A stretch of DNA of 64,000 bases. Source: Lachnospiraceae bacterium GAM79 (GTDB lineage: Bacteria; Bacillota; Clostridia; Lachnospirales; Lachnospiraceae). Below, piece after piece: positions 18,037 to 26,760 of the stretch. Position numbers and translations under genes: made by a program. The notes beneath the pieces are model-generated. The model was not told the DNA's origin. It searched no databases and saw nothing but the letters and a program-made list of their open reading frames with translations. The stretch covers positions 434,001-498,000 of the forward strand of contig CP085928.1 of assembly GCA_020735665.1 (NCBI GenBank). The letters run 5' to 3'. The stretch's first letter is position 1. The number at the start of each line of letters is the position of its first letter.

Positions 18037-18453
18037 AGAAAACAAGCGCAAGCAATACGAAAAGGGATATTATAAGACGCATCCCTGTAACGAAACGTTT
18101 GTTTGTAAAAATTGTGGAAGAACTGTAGCTCCAGAAGGGGCAGGAAGTGACCATAGAAATCATTGCCCGAATTGTCTGTACAGTCTACATGTTGATGTTG
18201 AACCAGGAGACCGAGAGTCCGATTGCGGTGGTCATATGGAACCAGTATCAGTATGGGTAAAAATAAGGGCGAATGGGCTATTATTCACCGATGTAAGATG
18301 TGCGGAGCATTGAGTTCTAACAGAGTTGCGGCAGATGATAATCCAATGAAGCTAATGTCAATTGCAATGAAACCTATTGGCCATCCACCATTTCCGCTTG
18401 AAAGGATTGAGAAAATGACAATGCTAATGGGTGGAGAGGGATATCTTAAGTAG
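18029..18453 (+). pseudogene. RNHCP-domain protein gene with a single-base frameshift
   Basis: ATG 18029, with GGAGG 10 bases upstream, opens MNRENKRKQYEKGYYKTHPC, followed by CKNCG and the eponymous HRNHCPNCLYS zinc-binding motif. The frame then leaves the family at VSVWVK|IRANG. A second frame resumes at once with NKGEWAIIHRCKMCGALSSN and runs to TAG 18453. The break is at a run of five A (18259-18263); a sixth A would restore one continuous protein of about 141 residues. It is therefore a frameshifted gene or a sequencing slip. The role of RNHCP proteins is unknown. Confidence 0.8.
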
Positions 18454-18468
18454 TTAAATTAAAACATG

Positions 18469-18501
18469 GGCATCTGTCATTTGGTTAACGGATGCCTTTT
18501 T
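18469..18501 (+). terminator. Terminator after the RNHCP gene
   Basis: GGCATCTGT (18469-18477) pairs with ACGGATGCC (18488-18496), followed by TTTTT. It ends the CD3324-like/RNHCP transcript just before the next GNAT gene. Confidence 0.8.
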
Positions 18502-18540
18502 GAGTTTGGAGAAAATTGCAATATAAGGAGAGAACGTGAA

Positions 18541-19176
18541 ATGATTATAAGAAATGAAAAAACAGATGATTATAGAGTTGTAGAGGAAATGATAAAGGAG
18601 ATATTTTGGAACTTGTCTGTGCCGGGATGCAATGAACATTATTTTGCCCATTTGGTTCGAAATAGTGAAGATTTTATTCCGGAATTAGATTTTGTATTAG
18701 AAGAGGATGGGAAAATAATTGGTTCTATTATTTATGTGAAGGCAAAGCTGGTTGCTATGGATGGAACAGAAAAAGAAATCTTATCTTTCGGCCCATTTAC
18801 AATTCATCCCGACTATCAAAGAAAGGGCTATGGAAGAAAGCTTCTTGAACATTCATTGGAGGCAGCAAGAAAGCTGGGCTTTGACACGATAGCGATTTGG
18901 GGGAATCCAGAAAATTATGCTTGTTATGGATTTAAAAATTGTAAGCGATATAATGTGTGTATAGACAAAGATGTATACCCGGTTGCTCTTATGGTAAAAG
19001 TTCTTGACGAGGATGCTCTTGAGGGAAAAATGTGGAAATATGTTGAAAGCCCTGCACATGAGATGGATGAGAGTGGCTTTGAAGAATTTGATAGTTCTTT
19101 TGAGCAGATGGAAGAAGGCTATAAATATACACAAGAGCTGTTTTACATTTATTCAAGATCGAATGTATTACGATAG
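18541..19176 (+). CDS. GNAT family N-acetyltransferase
   Basis: The 211-residue protein has a complete GNAT fold: MIIRNEKTDDYRVVEEM, LSFGPFTIHPDYQRKGYGRKLLEH with the acetyl-CoA loop QRKGYG (about 97-102), and NPENYACYGFKNC. It matches the common 'predicted N-acetyltransferase' type whose C-terminal part (KVLDEDALEG...) extends past the fold. GGAG lies 12 bases upstream of ATG 18541; the longer frame from 18466 runs through the preceding terminator and is rejected. The acceptor is unknown. Confidence 0.88.
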   Translation: MIIRNEKTDDYRVVEEMIKEIFWNLSVPGCNEHYFAHLVRNSEDFIPELDFVLEEDGKIIGSIIYVKAKLVAMDGTEKEILSFGPFTIHPDYQRKGYGRKLLEHSLEAARKLGFDTIAIWGNPENYACYGFKNCKRYNVCIDKDVYPVALMVKVLDEDALEGKMWKYVESPAHEMDESGFEEFDSSFEQMEEGYKYTQELFYIYSRSNVLR

Positions 19177-19256
19177 TTTGTTACAGTTAAAAAACTGGAA
19201 ATTGTATGTTTGATCAATTACAGATTCTAAAAATGAATAAATCAGACATTAAGAGT

Positions 19257-19287
19257 AGATAACCTGGAACATGGTTATCTATTTTTA
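19257..19287 (+). terminator. Terminator after the GNAT gene
   Basis: AGATAACC (19257-19264) pairs with GGTTATCT (19273-19280), followed by ATTTTTAATT. Confidence 0.75.
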
Positions 19288-19325
19288 ATTGCCTTTATTT
19301 TTCAAAGACAACACAAATATAACCA

Positions 19326-19360
19326 ACAGGCAGTCTTATAACGGGACTGCCTGTTTTTTC
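19326..19360 (+). terminator. Second strong terminator before the YibE/F gene
   Basis: ACAGGCAGTC (19326-19335) pairs perfectly with GACTGCCTGT (19345-19354), followed by TTTTTT. With the terminator at 19257 it closes off the accessory block from the following operon. Confidence 0.85.
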
Positions 19361-19518
19361 GTGAATTTTACAAAAGAAATATATGCTCCTTGCAATCTTT
19401 ACGGAAGTGTGATAGCAGGCACATGCAGGCATATCTATAATAAATACAGAAATGAAGTGAGACCACCTCAAGGAGCAGGCAGGTTCGCCTCATATGTATA
19501 AGGAGCAGGCAGCCGGAA

Positions 19519-20727
19519 ATGAAAGAGACAGAGAAAAAAGACAAAACGATAAGGGAAACGGATGAAAAAACAGGTGAGCATCTTGTTTTATTTGTGAGAA
19601 GAAATGCAGTATATATCGCGGTTTTCCTGATCGGAGCAGCCTTTCTTCTGGCGGCAGGTTCATTTGATTGGGATCGGATCAACAGCTATACAATGTACAA
19701 CAACGACAGCAGGACATTCGTAAGAGGGCGGGTAGTATCTGTCGATAATGAGCGGCTGGAGACAGATCCATATGATCATTCCAGATATCTTGGGGAACAG
19801 GAGCTTACAGTTCTGATTCTGGAAGGAGATCAGAAAGGCGACAAAGTATCGATTGATAATTATTTGTCGCAGACACATAACATCTATGTAAACGCTAATC
19901 AGAAAATAATCGTATGTGCAGATATGCCGGAGGGAGTAGCTCCCTACTACACAGTATTCAATTATGACAGGTGCCTGCCACTTGGCATCCTTGTGGTGGT
20001 ATTTGCCACGGTAATGTTGTTTGTGGGAAAAGGAAAAGGCTTACGGGCATTAGCCGGTGTCGTTTTTACACTTCTTCTGGTAGTACTGTTTATGGTTCAG
20101 GCGATCTACCACGGATTTCCTCCTGTAATTGTCTCAATCCTGACCATATTAACAGGAACAGCAGTCAGCCTGTTGTTGTTAAATGGCTGCAGCAGACGGA
20201 CGGCTGTATCCGCACTTGCTACTGTACTTGGAGTTGCAGTAACAGGAATTATTTTTTACATAAGTTCAAAAACCTTACATCTTACAGGATTTAACAGTGA
20301 CAATGCGGAAGAACTACTGGTCATTCAGGGAGCGACAGGACTTTCGGTTCGATCACTTCTGATCGCAGGCGTTCTGGTATCTTCCCTTGGAGCCGTTATG
20401 GATGTGGCAGTTTCCCTTACGGCAGCGCTTATGGAACTGGTCGCTGTAGATCCTTCGGTAACCGCTCGACAGGTTATGAAGTCGGGATTTAATATCGGAA
20501 AAGATATGATCGGAACCATGAGCAATACGCTGATCCTTGCATTTGCGGGAACGGCACTCAATACGATGCTGGTATTAACCGCCTATGGAGTGAGCCGGAC
20601 ACAGTTCATATCATCGGACTACCTGGCGATCGAGCTTGCACAGGGATTGTGTGCAACGATCGGAGTGATCCTTACCGTACCGATAACGACAGGAATCTGC
20701 GCAGCAATGCGCATTTCACATAGATAA
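19519..20727 (+). CDS. YibE/F family membrane protein
   Basis: The 402-residue protein has one N-terminal span (about 29-48), an extracytoplasmic domain (about 55-145, with VRGRVVSVDN and YVNANQKIIV) and about seven further spans, ending in LCATIGVILTVPITTGICAA. This is the YibE/F layout (COG5438), a family of multi-pass proteins of unproven transport function. GGAG precedes ATG 19519 by about 14 bases, and the ATG lies at the start of a charged cytoplasmic tail (KETEKKDKT). It is 27 bases upstream of the anchored phosphoesterase gene and probably cotranscribed with it. Confidence 0.88.
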   Translation: MKETEKKDKTIRETDEKTGEHLVLFVRRNAVYIAVFLIGAAFLLAAGSFDWDRINSYTMYNNDSRTFVRGRVVSVDNERLETDPYDHSRYLGEQELTVLILEGDQKGDKVSIDNYLSQTHNIYVNANQKIIVCADMPEGVAPYYTVFNYDRCLPLGILVVVFATVMLFVGKGKGLRALAGVVFTLLLVVLFMVQAIYHGFPPVIVSILTILTGTAVSLLLLNGCSRRTAVSALATVLGVAVTGIIFYISSKTLHLTGFNSDNAEELLVIQGATGLSVRSLLIAGVLVSSLGAVMDVAVSLTAALMELVAVDPSVTARQVMKSGFNIGKDMIGTMSNTLILAFAGTALNTMLVLTAYGVSRTQFISSDYLAIELAQGLCATIGVILTVPITTGICAAMRISHR

Positions 20728-20754
20728 AATGAAAAGATGAAAAGAGGAAAATGA

Positions 20755-23262
20755 ATGAAAAAACACAGACGTAAGACAACAGGAAGACTTTCTGCACTTT
20801 TGTCATTATTGTTGGTAGCAACGATGGCACAGCCCCTTTTTCAGACAAGGGCAGCAGAGAATGATGTAACAATGGATGGAAATGTAACATGGAGTTATCT
20901 GGATGATGGAAGCGACCCGGCAGGCGACAGCATAGCAGCAGGCTATGACCGGACAAGCTGGACCAAGGATGACTATGACATATCTGCATGGAAGACAGCG
21001 ACAGGTCCTTTTGGAGCAAAGAAAGGAAAAATCAATGATCTGGGTGGCGGATGTACACCAAAGACATTATTAACACAGTACAAGGCAGATGGAACAACCG
21101 ATATTGAAGCGTTTTTCTTCCGTACGGATGTAACGATACCGGATGCTTCTAAGGTAACGAAGATATCAGGAAGTGTGATCTATGATGATGCAGCAACCGT
21201 ATATGTAAATGGTGTGAAGATTGCAGGCTTTGATGATGACAGCATAACAGGCAATCTTCAGTATGGCGGTTCCAATGCCGGCGATCCAAAGACCGGAACG
21301 ATCAGTACCAGTGATCCGGCAGCACTTGCGGCAGTGAAGGATGGAAAAAATGTTATAGCAGTAGAGCTTCATCAGGGACGCTCATCCAGCTCGGATATTT
21401 ATTTTGATATGCCGACTCTTACATTTGAGACGACAGTATCCGTACCGGTATATACACAGAAGAATATCTCATGGACGGTTGGTAAGGATGCGTCTGAGAT
21501 CAATGTAACCTGGTATGCAGATGTTGATGGAACAGGCACACTTCTGGTTGCTAAGAATTCAGAAGTCAGTGGGAACGAGATGCCGGCAGATGCAAAGAGC
21601 TTCACGGCAAATGAAACTGCATCCAACAAATCCGGTTACTACAACTATCAGACGACAGCAACCGGACTGTCAGCTGATACGACATATGCTTATCAGTTGG
21701 TAAATGGAGAGACAAAGTCAGAGATCCGTTCCTTTACAACCGGTGGAACAGGCGCATTCTCATTTGCAGCAGCAGGTGATCCACAGATCGGTGCAAGCGG
21801 AAGTTCTGTAAACGATACAGACGGATGGGAGAAGACGCTAAAGCTGATTTCCGGCAACAGTGCATTTGACGGTGTGGACTTCCTGTTATCAGCAGGTGAT
21901 CAGGTAAATACAGCATCAAATGAAGATCAGTACGACGGATATCTGGAGCATGATACTTTACTTGATCTTCCAACCGCAACAGTGGTAGGTAACCATGATT
22001 CCGGTTCTGCGGCGTACGATCAGCATTTTAACAATCCGAATGAAAGCAGCTATGGAACGACTGCAGCAGGCGGAGACTATTATTTCGTATACAATCATGT
22101 ACTGTTCCTTGCACTGAACAGTAACAATACATCGACAGCCGAGCATAAGGCATTTATGGAACAGGCAATGCAGGCAACTGCAGGTCAGGATATTACATGG
22201 AAGGTGGTTGTATTCCATCACTCCATTTATTCCGTAGCAAGCCATTCTTTGGAGAGCGGCATATTGACAAGACGAGAGGAACTGGTTCCGGTATTCAAGG
22301 ATCTTGATATCGATGTGGTTCTTATGGGACATGACCATGTATATTGCAGAACCTACATGATGGATGGACTTGATCCGATGACAGATGCATCGATCTATAA
22401 TGATGCCGATTATTCATCGATCACAAATCCAACAGGAATCTTATATGTGACATTAAACTCTGCATCTGGTTCCAAGTTCTACACGATCAAGAATGCAAGC
22501 TTCCCATATTCCAGAGTGATGAATCAGGAAAATGTTCCAAACATTTCAAGAGTAGATGTGTCAGACAGCCAGTTTAAGGTAACAACATATAGAACCAGTG
22601 ATATGAGCGTGGTTGATTCATTTGCAATCAATAAGAAGCATGTACATAATATGAAGGCAGTATCTGCCGGAGAAGCCACCTGTCTGGATGAAGGAAATAT
22701 CGCATACTGGTACTGCGATGAATGCGGCAAATATTTCCGTGATGCAGACGGTGAACAGGAAATCACACTTCTTGATACAGTAGTTGCGGCAAAGGGTCAT
22801 CAGTATGGCGCATGGCAGGTTGTAACAGCAGCCACAACATCTGCTACAGGAATAAAGAAGCATGAATGTACTGTTTGTGGAAAGGTAGAGACAGCCGCTA
22901 TACCGGTTATACAGGAGACGACAACGGAGAATGTGACGACTGAAGAAGAAACGACAGAAAAAGTTACGACCGAGGATGCTACAACCGAGACAACTCAGAA
23001 AGCAACCACGGAGGATACAGATTCAGACAGTGATGAAGATACCACCGAGGAACATACCGGTGAGATGGAAGATACAGAATCAACAATATCTTCAGAGACT
23101 ACTAAAGATACAGGTACAACCGAAGATAAGACCGGTAAAGATTCTAAGCTCGTAAAAACAGGTGATACAACCCCGATCGTTTATGTAGCAGTTCTTGCAA
23201 GCTGCGCATGCTTTGTTGGAGCTGGCTGTGTGTTCGCAAAGAGCAGAAAGAATAAACAGTAA
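20755..23262 (+). CDS. Cell-wall-anchored metallophosphoesterase (purple acid phosphatase-like)
   Basis: The 835-residue product carries a signal peptide (cut near TRAAEN), a jelly-roll-like region (about 35-225) and a purple-acid-phosphatase N-terminal Fn3-like domain (about 226-330). The calcineurin-like domain has GDPQIG (341-346), GDQ near 382, GNHD (412-415), HH near 487 and GHDHVY (525-530), the full set of dinuclear-metal ligands. A Cys-rich HTHN-like module (about 627-710) resembles those of the M64 protein. A Thr/Glu-rich stalk follows, then LVKTGD (799-804), a membrane span and a basic tail: a sortase anchor. It probably hydrolyses phosphate esters outside the cell. Confidence 0.9.
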   Translation: MKKHRRKTTGRLSALLSLLLVATMAQPLFQTRAAENDVTMDGNVTWSYLDDGSDPAGDSIAAGYDRTSWTKDDYDISAWKTATGPFGAKKGKINDLGGGCTPKTLLTQYKADGTTDIEAFFFRTDVTIPDASKVTKISGSVIYDDAATVYVNGVKIAGFDDDSITGNLQYGGSNAGDPKTGTISTSDPAALAAVKDGKNVIAVELHQGRSSSSDIYFDMPTLTFETTVSVPVYTQKNISWTVGKDASEINVTWYADVDGTGTLLVAKNSEVSGNEMPADAKSFTANETASNKSGYYNYQTTATGLSADTTYAYQLVNGETKSEIRSFTTGGTGAFSFAAAGDPQIGASGSSVNDTDGWEKTLKLISGNSAFDGVDFLLSAGDQVNTASNEDQYDGYLEHDTLLDLPTATVVGNHDSGSAAYDQHFNNPNESSYGTTAAGGDYYFVYNHVLFLALNSNNTSTAEHKAFMEQAMQATAGQDITWKVVVFHHSIYSVASHSLESGILTRREELVPVFKDLDIDVVLMGHDHVYCRTYMMDGLDPMTDASIYNDADYSSITNPTGILYVTLNSASGSKFYTIKNASFPYSRVMNQENVPNISRVDVSDSQFKVTTYRTSDMSVVDSFAINKKHVHNMKAVSAGEATCLDEGNIAYWYCDECGKYFRDADGEQEITLLDTVVAAKGHQYGAWQVVTAATTSATGIKKHECTVCGKVETAAIPVIQETTTENVTTEEETTEKVTTEDATTETTQKATTEDTDSDSDEDTTEEHTGEMEDTESTISSETTKDTGTTEDKTGKDSKLVKTGDTTPIVYVAVLASCACFVGAGCVFAKSRKNKQ

Positions 23263-23285
23263 GTGTCAGTCATACAGAAAAATAT

Positions 23286-23331
23286 AAGAATCCCGTTTGG
23301 TGTATGCCGGGCGGGATTCTTGTGGTATAAT
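23286..23331 (+). promoter_or_regulatory. Hairpin followed by an extended -10 promoter
   Basis: AAGAATCCCG (23286-23295) pairs with CGGGATTCTT (23312-23321), a terminator-like stem after the phosphoesterase gene, though without a T tract. It is followed by an extended -10 element TGGTATAAT (TATAAT at 23326-23331), which probably drives the nucleotidyltransferase gene. Confidence 0.55.
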
Positions 23332-23375
23332 AAACATAAAATTACTTGCTTGCATATTTTGAGAGGGAGGTATGT

Positions 23376-23672
23376 ATGATGTGTTATACAATTGAAGAAA
23401 TCAAAGATAAAACAATACCAATTGCAAAAAAACATGGCATATCTCGTATGTGTTTGTTTGGTTCTTATGCAAGAGGAGAAGCAAATGATGACAGTGATGT
23501 AGATCTTTATGTGGATAAAGGAAAGATGACGAGTTTAATAAAGTACATGGCGTTCGTGTATGATTTAGAAGATGAATTACAGTGTCATGTTGATGTCGTT
23601 ACGACGGGTATAAAAGACAAGATATTTTTAGACAATATTCAAAATGAGGGGGTGGTTCTTTATGAAGAATAA
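23376..23672 (+). CDS. MNT-type minimal nucleotidyltransferase (MntA-like antitoxin)
   Basis: The 98-residue protein carries the nucleotidyltransferase signature GSYARGEANDDSDVDLYVD (about 27-45), i.e. GS-x9-10-DxD, plus a later DVVT acidic strand. Such proteins are antitoxins of HepT/MntA systems, in which MntA AMPylates the HepT RNase. GGGAGG is 5 bases before ATG 23376 and 8 before ATG 23379; either may be used. Its stop overlaps the start of a truncated hepT by 11 bases, the usual arrangement of the pair, so this antitoxin has lost its partner. Confidence 0.85.
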   Translation: MMCYTIEEIKDKTIPIAKKHGISRMCLFGSYARGEANDDSDVDLYVDKGKMTSLIKYMAFVYDLEDELQCHVDVVTTGIKDKIFLDNIQNEGVVLYEE

Positions 23673-23754
23673 TGATGTAGAGATTCTTAAGAAAATAATT
23701 GGATATTGCGATGATATAGAACTGCTGAAAGAACAGATTAATAAAATCATTTAA
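23662..23754 (+). pseudogene. Truncated HepT (DUF86) toxin gene
   Basis: ATG 23662 overlaps the nucleotidyltransferase end and encodes only 30 residues: MKNNDVEILKKIIGYCDDIE and a short tail, then TAA. The start resembles HepT proteins, which normally run to about 110-140 residues and carry an Rx4-6H catalytic motif near the C terminus, absent here. The remaining DNA up to the terminator at 23791 encodes nothing similar, so the toxin has been deleted rather than frameshifted. Confidence 0.6.
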
Positions 23755-23790
23755 TATTGTAAGAATGAATCAAATAAAATATGGGAAAAG

Positions 23791-23827
23791 ACTGTTGTTT
23801 GAATAATTCAAACAGCAGTTTTTTTGA
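23791..23827 (+). terminator. Terminator after the MNT/HepT remnant
   Basis: ACTGTTGTTTGAA (23791-23803) pairs with TTCAAACAGCAGT (23807-23819), with one mismatch, followed by a run of seven T. Confidence 0.85.
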
Positions 23828-23970
23828 TTTTAAAATAGTCGAAAAAATGATAAAAATATCGTTTTTATTATATTTCTATAAATAAAAAAATATTATTATA
23901 TTTATAAATTAAACAAGGACGTAACTATATAAATGAGATAAAACAAACGGATAAAATCAGGAAAAGGAGT

Positions 23971-26760
23971 ATGATGGATATGAAGAATCAGGTAGTATTG
24001 GATTGGAATCAGTATGTAGCACTTGCAAAACAGACAGTAGCAGAAGGTTGTGTTCTGCTTGAGAATAAAGATCAGGCACTTCCGCTTGTAAAAGATGAGA
24101 AGGTGGCAGTATTTGGAAGAATCCAGAACCACTATTATAAGAGCGGAACCGGTTCAGGAGGAATGGTAAATGTATCAAAGGTCTATGGAATCGTAGATGG
24201 TCTTCGTGAGAGTGGTCAGGTCATCTTGGATGAGGAGCTGATCAGGATCTATCAGGACTGGGAAAAGACACATCCATTTAATGAAGGCGAAGGCTGGGGA
24301 AATGAACCGTGGTGTCAGGAAGAAATGGAGCTGACCGATGAGGTTGTGGAAGCAGCCGGCAAGCGATCAGAGACAGCTATCGTGATCATCGGACGTACAG
24401 CAGGCGAGGATAAGGATGCAAGTGATACAAAGGGCTCTTATCAGCTTACAGATGTGGAAGAAGATCTGCTCACAAAAGTAAGAAAGAACTTTGATAAGAT
24501 GATAGTTTTATTAAATGTCGGCGGCCTGCTCGATATGAGTTTTATAGACCGTTACCAGCCGGAAGCCGTTATGTATGTATGGCAGGGCGGCATGGTCGGT
24601 GGACTTGGAACGGCAGATGTATTAACAGGAGCTGTTTCACCATCCGGTCATCTGACAGACACGATCGCATATAAAGTTGCTGATTATCCTTCTACACCAT
24701 ATTTTGGTGATCCGGATAAGAATTATTACAGTGAAGATATCTATGTCGGATATCGTTATTTTGAGACTTTCGCAAAGGACAGCGTCAGATATCCATTTGG
24801 ATATGGTCTGTCCTACACAACATTTGAAAAGGCAGTCGTTGTATTTGCAAATGAGCCGGAGAAACAGCAGTTTACACTTCATGTAACTGTTTCAAATGTC
24901 GGTTTAAAGAAAGGAAAAGATGTTGTTCAGGTCTATGTGGAAGCTCCGCAGGGTAAGCTTGGAAAAGCAGATAAGGTTCTTGTCGGATTTGCAAAGACGA
25001 AGGAGCTTGCACCGGGTGAATCAGAAGAACTGGATATTACCGTTCCATACAGCCGCTTTGCTTCCTATGACGACTCCGGTATTACAGGACATGCTTATGC
25101 ATTTGTATTAGAAGCAGGCACATATCATGTATTTGCCGGCGAAAATGTCAGAAGTGCAGAATGTGCAGGCGCGTTTGAGCTTGCAGATGATCTTGTGATC
25201 GAACAGCTTTGCTCTGCACTTGCTCCGGTAGAAGCATTTGACAGAATGAAGGCAGCAGAGACAGAGAACGGATATCAGGTCATGATGGAAGCAGCACCAC
25301 AGCATGCATCAAACGAGAAGCAAAGAAGACAGGATCATCTTCCACAGGAGATCCGTCAGACGATGGGTACTCATACATTATCCGATGTGGCAGATGGTTC
25401 GATCGGAATGGATAAATTTATTTCAGAATTGACAGACGATGACCTTACTTGTATCATTCGAGGAGAAGGCATGGGAAGTTCACTTGTAACACCGGGAACG
25501 GCAGCAGCATTTGGCGGTGTATCCAAGTCACTGATCAAACGTCATGGAATCCCTTCGGTATGTTGCAGTGATGGACCGTCCGGTATGCGGTTAGACTGTG
25601 GCGTGAAAGCATTCAGTCTGCCAAACGGAACGATCATCGGATGTACATTTAATACAGAGCTTGTAAAAGAGCTTTACACCTGTACCGGTTATGAGATGAT
25701 CTCACAGAGGGTTGACTGTTTACTGGGACCCGGTATGAATATTCACCGTCATCCGTTAAATGGAAGAAACTTTGAATATTTCTCGGAAGACCCATATGTG
25801 ACAGGATGCTTTGCCGGTGCGGTGTTAGAAGGTCTGCATGCAGCAGGTGTAACAGGGGCAGCGAAGCATTTCTGTGCAAATAATCAGGAGATGAGACGAC
25901 ATTTTGCAGATCCTGTTGTATCAGAACGTGCACTTCGGGAGATCTATCTGAAAGGCTTTGAGATGATCGTAAAAAGTGGTGTCTGCGATGCGATCATGAC
26001 GACATACGGACCGGTAAACGGAGTATGGACAGCCGGAAATTATGATCTCTGTACGACAATCCTCAGAGAAGAATGGGGATTTAAAGGTATCGTCATGACT
26101 GACTGGTGGGCATCCATCAATGAGCGTGGACAGGAGCCGGATAAGATTAATTTTGCGGCAATGGCACGTGCGCAGAATGATATCTATATGGTATGTCCGG
26201 ATGGATCAACAAATGCCAGCGGAGACAATACAGTCGCAGCACTCGTAGATGGACGGCTGAAGCGCGCGGAGCTTCAGAGAAATGCAGCGAACATCTGTGG
26301 CTTTGTACTTGATACAGAAGCAATGCGCAGAGCAATGGGCTGCCCGACAGAGGTATCGATCATCAATCGTCCGGCGGAACCGGATGATGTTGATCTGTCA
26401 GAGGTTGAATTTGTCAGATTAGATGGCGACTATGAATTACGACTTGATACCAAGGAGTCGAAAGCCGGTGTAAATTATGTACTTCCGTTTGATGTACAAA
26501 AAAAAGGAATTTATGAGATCGAACTGATCGGAAGTTCCAATCTCTCAGAACTTGCCCAAATGCCATGTACGTTGTATTATACCAATATACCGAGCCTCAG
26601 TTTCACATTCCATGGAACAAATGGGGAAGACATGGTTATCAAAAAAGAATTTGATCTGCATACCAGATTTTCAGTTATGCGTCTGAATGTCGGTAAAAAT
26701 GGTCTTCATTTAAAACAGATCAGATTCAGATATTTAAGGGAGGGCAAAATTTGGAATTAA
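23971..26760 (+). CDS. GH3 beta-glucosidase with permuted domain order
   Basis: The 929-residue cytoplasmic enzyme should remove glucose (or xylose) from the non-reducing end of beta-linked oligosaccharides. The GH3 domains are in reverse order: the alpha/beta sandwich (AVFGRIQNHYYKSGTGSGG, about 48-66) and Fn3-like domain (about 290-420) come first, and the TIM barrel second (GIPSVCCSDGPSGMR, GPGMNIHRHPLNGRNFEYF, TGAAKHFCANNQE). The nucleophile is Asp 711 in MTDWW. This order is known for some GH3 enzymes of Ruminococcus and Butyrivibrio. AAGGAG favours ATG 23974 or 23980 over 23971. The stop overlaps the TTG start of the VWA gene. Confidence 0.92.
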   Translation: MMDMKNQVVLDWNQYVALAKQTVAEGCVLLENKDQALPLVKDEKVAVFGRIQNHYYKSGTGSGGMVNVSKVYGIVDGLRESGQVILDEELIRIYQDWEKTHPFNEGEGWGNEPWCQEEMELTDEVVEAAGKRSETAIVIIGRTAGEDKDASDTKGSYQLTDVEEDLLTKVRKNFDKMIVLLNVGGLLDMSFIDRYQPEAVMYVWQGGMVGGLGTADVLTGAVSPSGHLTDTIAYKVADYPSTPYFGDPDKNYYSEDIYVGYRYFETFAKDSVRYPFGYGLSYTTFEKAVVVFANEPEKQQFTLHVTVSNVGLKKGKDVVQVYVEAPQGKLGKADKVLVGFAKTKELAPGESEELDITVPYSRFASYDDSGITGHAYAFVLEAGTYHVFAGENVRSAECAGAFELADDLVIEQLCSALAPVEAFDRMKAAETENGYQVMMEAAPQHASNEKQRRQDHLPQEIRQTMGTHTLSDVADGSIGMDKFISELTDDDLTCIIRGEGMGSSLVTPGTAAAFGGVSKSLIKRHGIPSVCCSDGPSGMRLDCGVKAFSLPNGTIIGCTFNTELVKELYTCTGYEMISQRVDCLLGPGMNIHRHPLNGRNFEYFSEDPYVTGCFAGAVLEGLHAAGVTGAAKHFCANNQEMRRHFADPVVSERALREIYLKGFEMIVKSGVCDAIMTTYGPVNGVWTAGNYDLCTTILREEWGFKGIVMTDWWASINERGQEPDKINFAAMARAQNDIYMVCPDGSTNASGDNTVAALVDGRLKRAELQRNAANICGFVLDTEAMRRAMGCPTEVSIINRPAEPDDVDLSEVEFVRLDGDYELRLDTKESKAGVNYVLPFDVQKKGIYEIELIGSSNLSELAQMPCTLYYTNIPSLSFTFHGTNGEDMVIKKEFDLHTRFSVMRLNVGKNGLHLKQIRFRYLREGKIWN

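Noticed and set aside
19289-19501. ORF of 70 codons before the YibE/F gene
   Set aside because: It runs through a perfect terminator hairpin and has no ribosome site.
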